From Bacteroidales bacterium (GTDB lineage: Bacteria > Bacteroidota > Bacteroidia > Bacteroidales > UBA3663), in contig SFEH01000011.1 of the NCBI GenBank assembly GCA_004557315.1, forward strand, positions 1 through 41,494: DNA of 41,494 nucleotides, given 5' to 3'. Numbering within the stretch: position 1 is the first letter of the stretch; the number at the start of each line of letters is the position of its first letter. Below the pieces are notes generated by a model. It had not been told where the DNA came from. It made no database searches and saw nothing but the letters and a program-made list of their open reading frames with translations. Positions 40,869 to 41,494 of the stretch are shown piece by piece. A program made the position numbers and the translations under genes.

Positions 40869-41494
40869 CTATTGGTGATTCTTGCCAAGTACTTTTTCTT
40901 CCAACTGAGGCAGATGGTCTATGATGTTCGCGTCGATTTCGATTGTAAACGTGCCCGCAGTGTTGCGCAGCGTCTTTTGTATGCTTGAAGGTTCGGTGTT
41001 GCTGAACCAGGCATAAAACAGATTGAGTGCAAACAGAGCCGTGGTCTTTGGATCAATTCCATATTGGTTTGCAATGTTCCAACAAAAGTTCTTCAGGTCT
41101 GCTTGCTTCAGCCACTTCTTCTTGCCGATAGAAAGAACCTCCATTCGTGTAACGCCATTGAGTTCCACAAGAAGTTTGACAGCTTCCTCTATCTGATACA
41201 GTTCCTCATCCGTGAAACCATGAGGCATGAGCGTATAGCGAGTATATTTGAGGATGGCTTCAAGTTTCCTTGCTTCGCGAGCGACTTTTGCTTCATTCAT
41301 CTGCTTGCGGTCAATTTGCACTTGATTGATGAATACCTCCAACTCGTCATGTGCCTTTTGGATGTCACGCTTCAACTGCAACTTTGCCAATGCCTCAGAA
41401 GTAACGGATACTTCTTCTGGACTTTGTGATTCGACATTGCTTTCCCTCTTGGGAGTGTCATCAGCAATAGGTGCTGCATTCTTTGTATTGGTGG
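40869..41494 (-). CDS. Unrecognised cytoplasmic protein, N-terminus beyond window
   Basis: The frame is open to the window edge, so at least 208 residues are seen and the start lies outside. A TTG at 41390 is not needed as start, since the frame continues upstream with a low-complexity acidic/Ser/Thr segment (ADDTPKRESNVESQSEEP). A charged helical part follows (KLQLKRDIQKAHDELEVF), then a compact domain with LLVELNGVTRMEVLSIGKKK, a Trp-rich stretch (FCWNIANQYG) and a C-terminal SSIQKTLRNT segment. I do not recognise the family. The disordered start, helix and small domain would suit a DNA- or protein-binding accessory factor, but nothing proves this. Confidence 0.7.
   Translation of the reverse strand, partial: TNTKNAAPIADDTPKRESNVESQSPEEVSVTSEALAKLQLKRDIQKAHDELEVFINQVQIDRKQMNEAKVAREARKLEAILKYTRYTLMPHGFTDEELYQIEEAVKLLVELNGVTRMEVLSIGKKKWLKQADLKNFCWNIANQYGIDPKTTALFALNLFYAWFSNTEPSSIQKTLRNTAGTFTIEIDANIIDHLPQLEEKVLGKNHQ

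Overview
The window looks like a chromosomal segment of a Bacteroidales bacterium, most likely Prevotella or a close relative. The gene content supports this: a nanLET-type sialic acid operon, meso-diaminopimelate dehydrogenase, a TGS-domain nucleoside kinase, an OstA-like/MutL operon, and DUF4827 and DUF6266 proteins. The promoters agree: they use the Bacteroidetes pattern TTTG, about 20 nt, TAnnTTTG, and genes generally lack Shine-Dalgarno sequences. The genus is an inference from gene content and style; no rRNA gene is present.

Region 1 (1-9152) is a sialic acid and glycan foraging operon. It holds the C-terminal part of a sialate O-acetylesterase, N-acetylneuraminate lyase, N-acylglucosamine 2-epimerase, a sialate MFS transporter, a GH33 sialidase, and a 1003-residue lipoprotein fusing a NanM-like kelch mutarotase to a GH20 hexosaminidase. 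Together they would de-O-acetylate and release sialic acid, convert its anomer, import it, and convert it through ManNAc to GlcNAc. The GH20 part would trim the amino sugar exposed underneath. A separate small transcription unit follows, with its own promoter, a 48-codon ORF, three hairpins and a strong terminator.

Region 2 (9186-18300) holds an SGNH hydrolase, a nucleoside kinase gene broken by loss of its P-loop segment, ddh, two cyclophilins, a FucP-like sugar transporter, a MATE transporter, radC and efp. Region 3 (18390-22540) holds rpmH, the ravA-viaA pair, a type B L31 gene and a nitroreductase.

Region 4 (22580-32834) is a long forward block for the envelope and related functions: a SurA-like lipoprotein, SurA, an OstA/LptA-like protein, a small membrane protein, mutL, an NlpC/P60 peptidase, murF, a histidine phosphatase and a short ComEC-core protein. 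Region 5 (32829-39215) runs in reverse: a DUF4827 lipoprotein with glmM, then two tandem 5'-nucleotidase-like lipoproteins (one with altered active-site residues) and a lone ABC ATPase.

Region 6 (39326-41494) looks accessory: a DUF6266 protein, about 400 bp of degenerate 11-nt tandem repeat that switches strand in its middle, and the end of an unrecognised protein at the window edge. Similar but shorter 9-10 nt period tracts sit in several other spacers, often directly upstream of a start codon. These tracts are the most unusual non-coding signal in the window.
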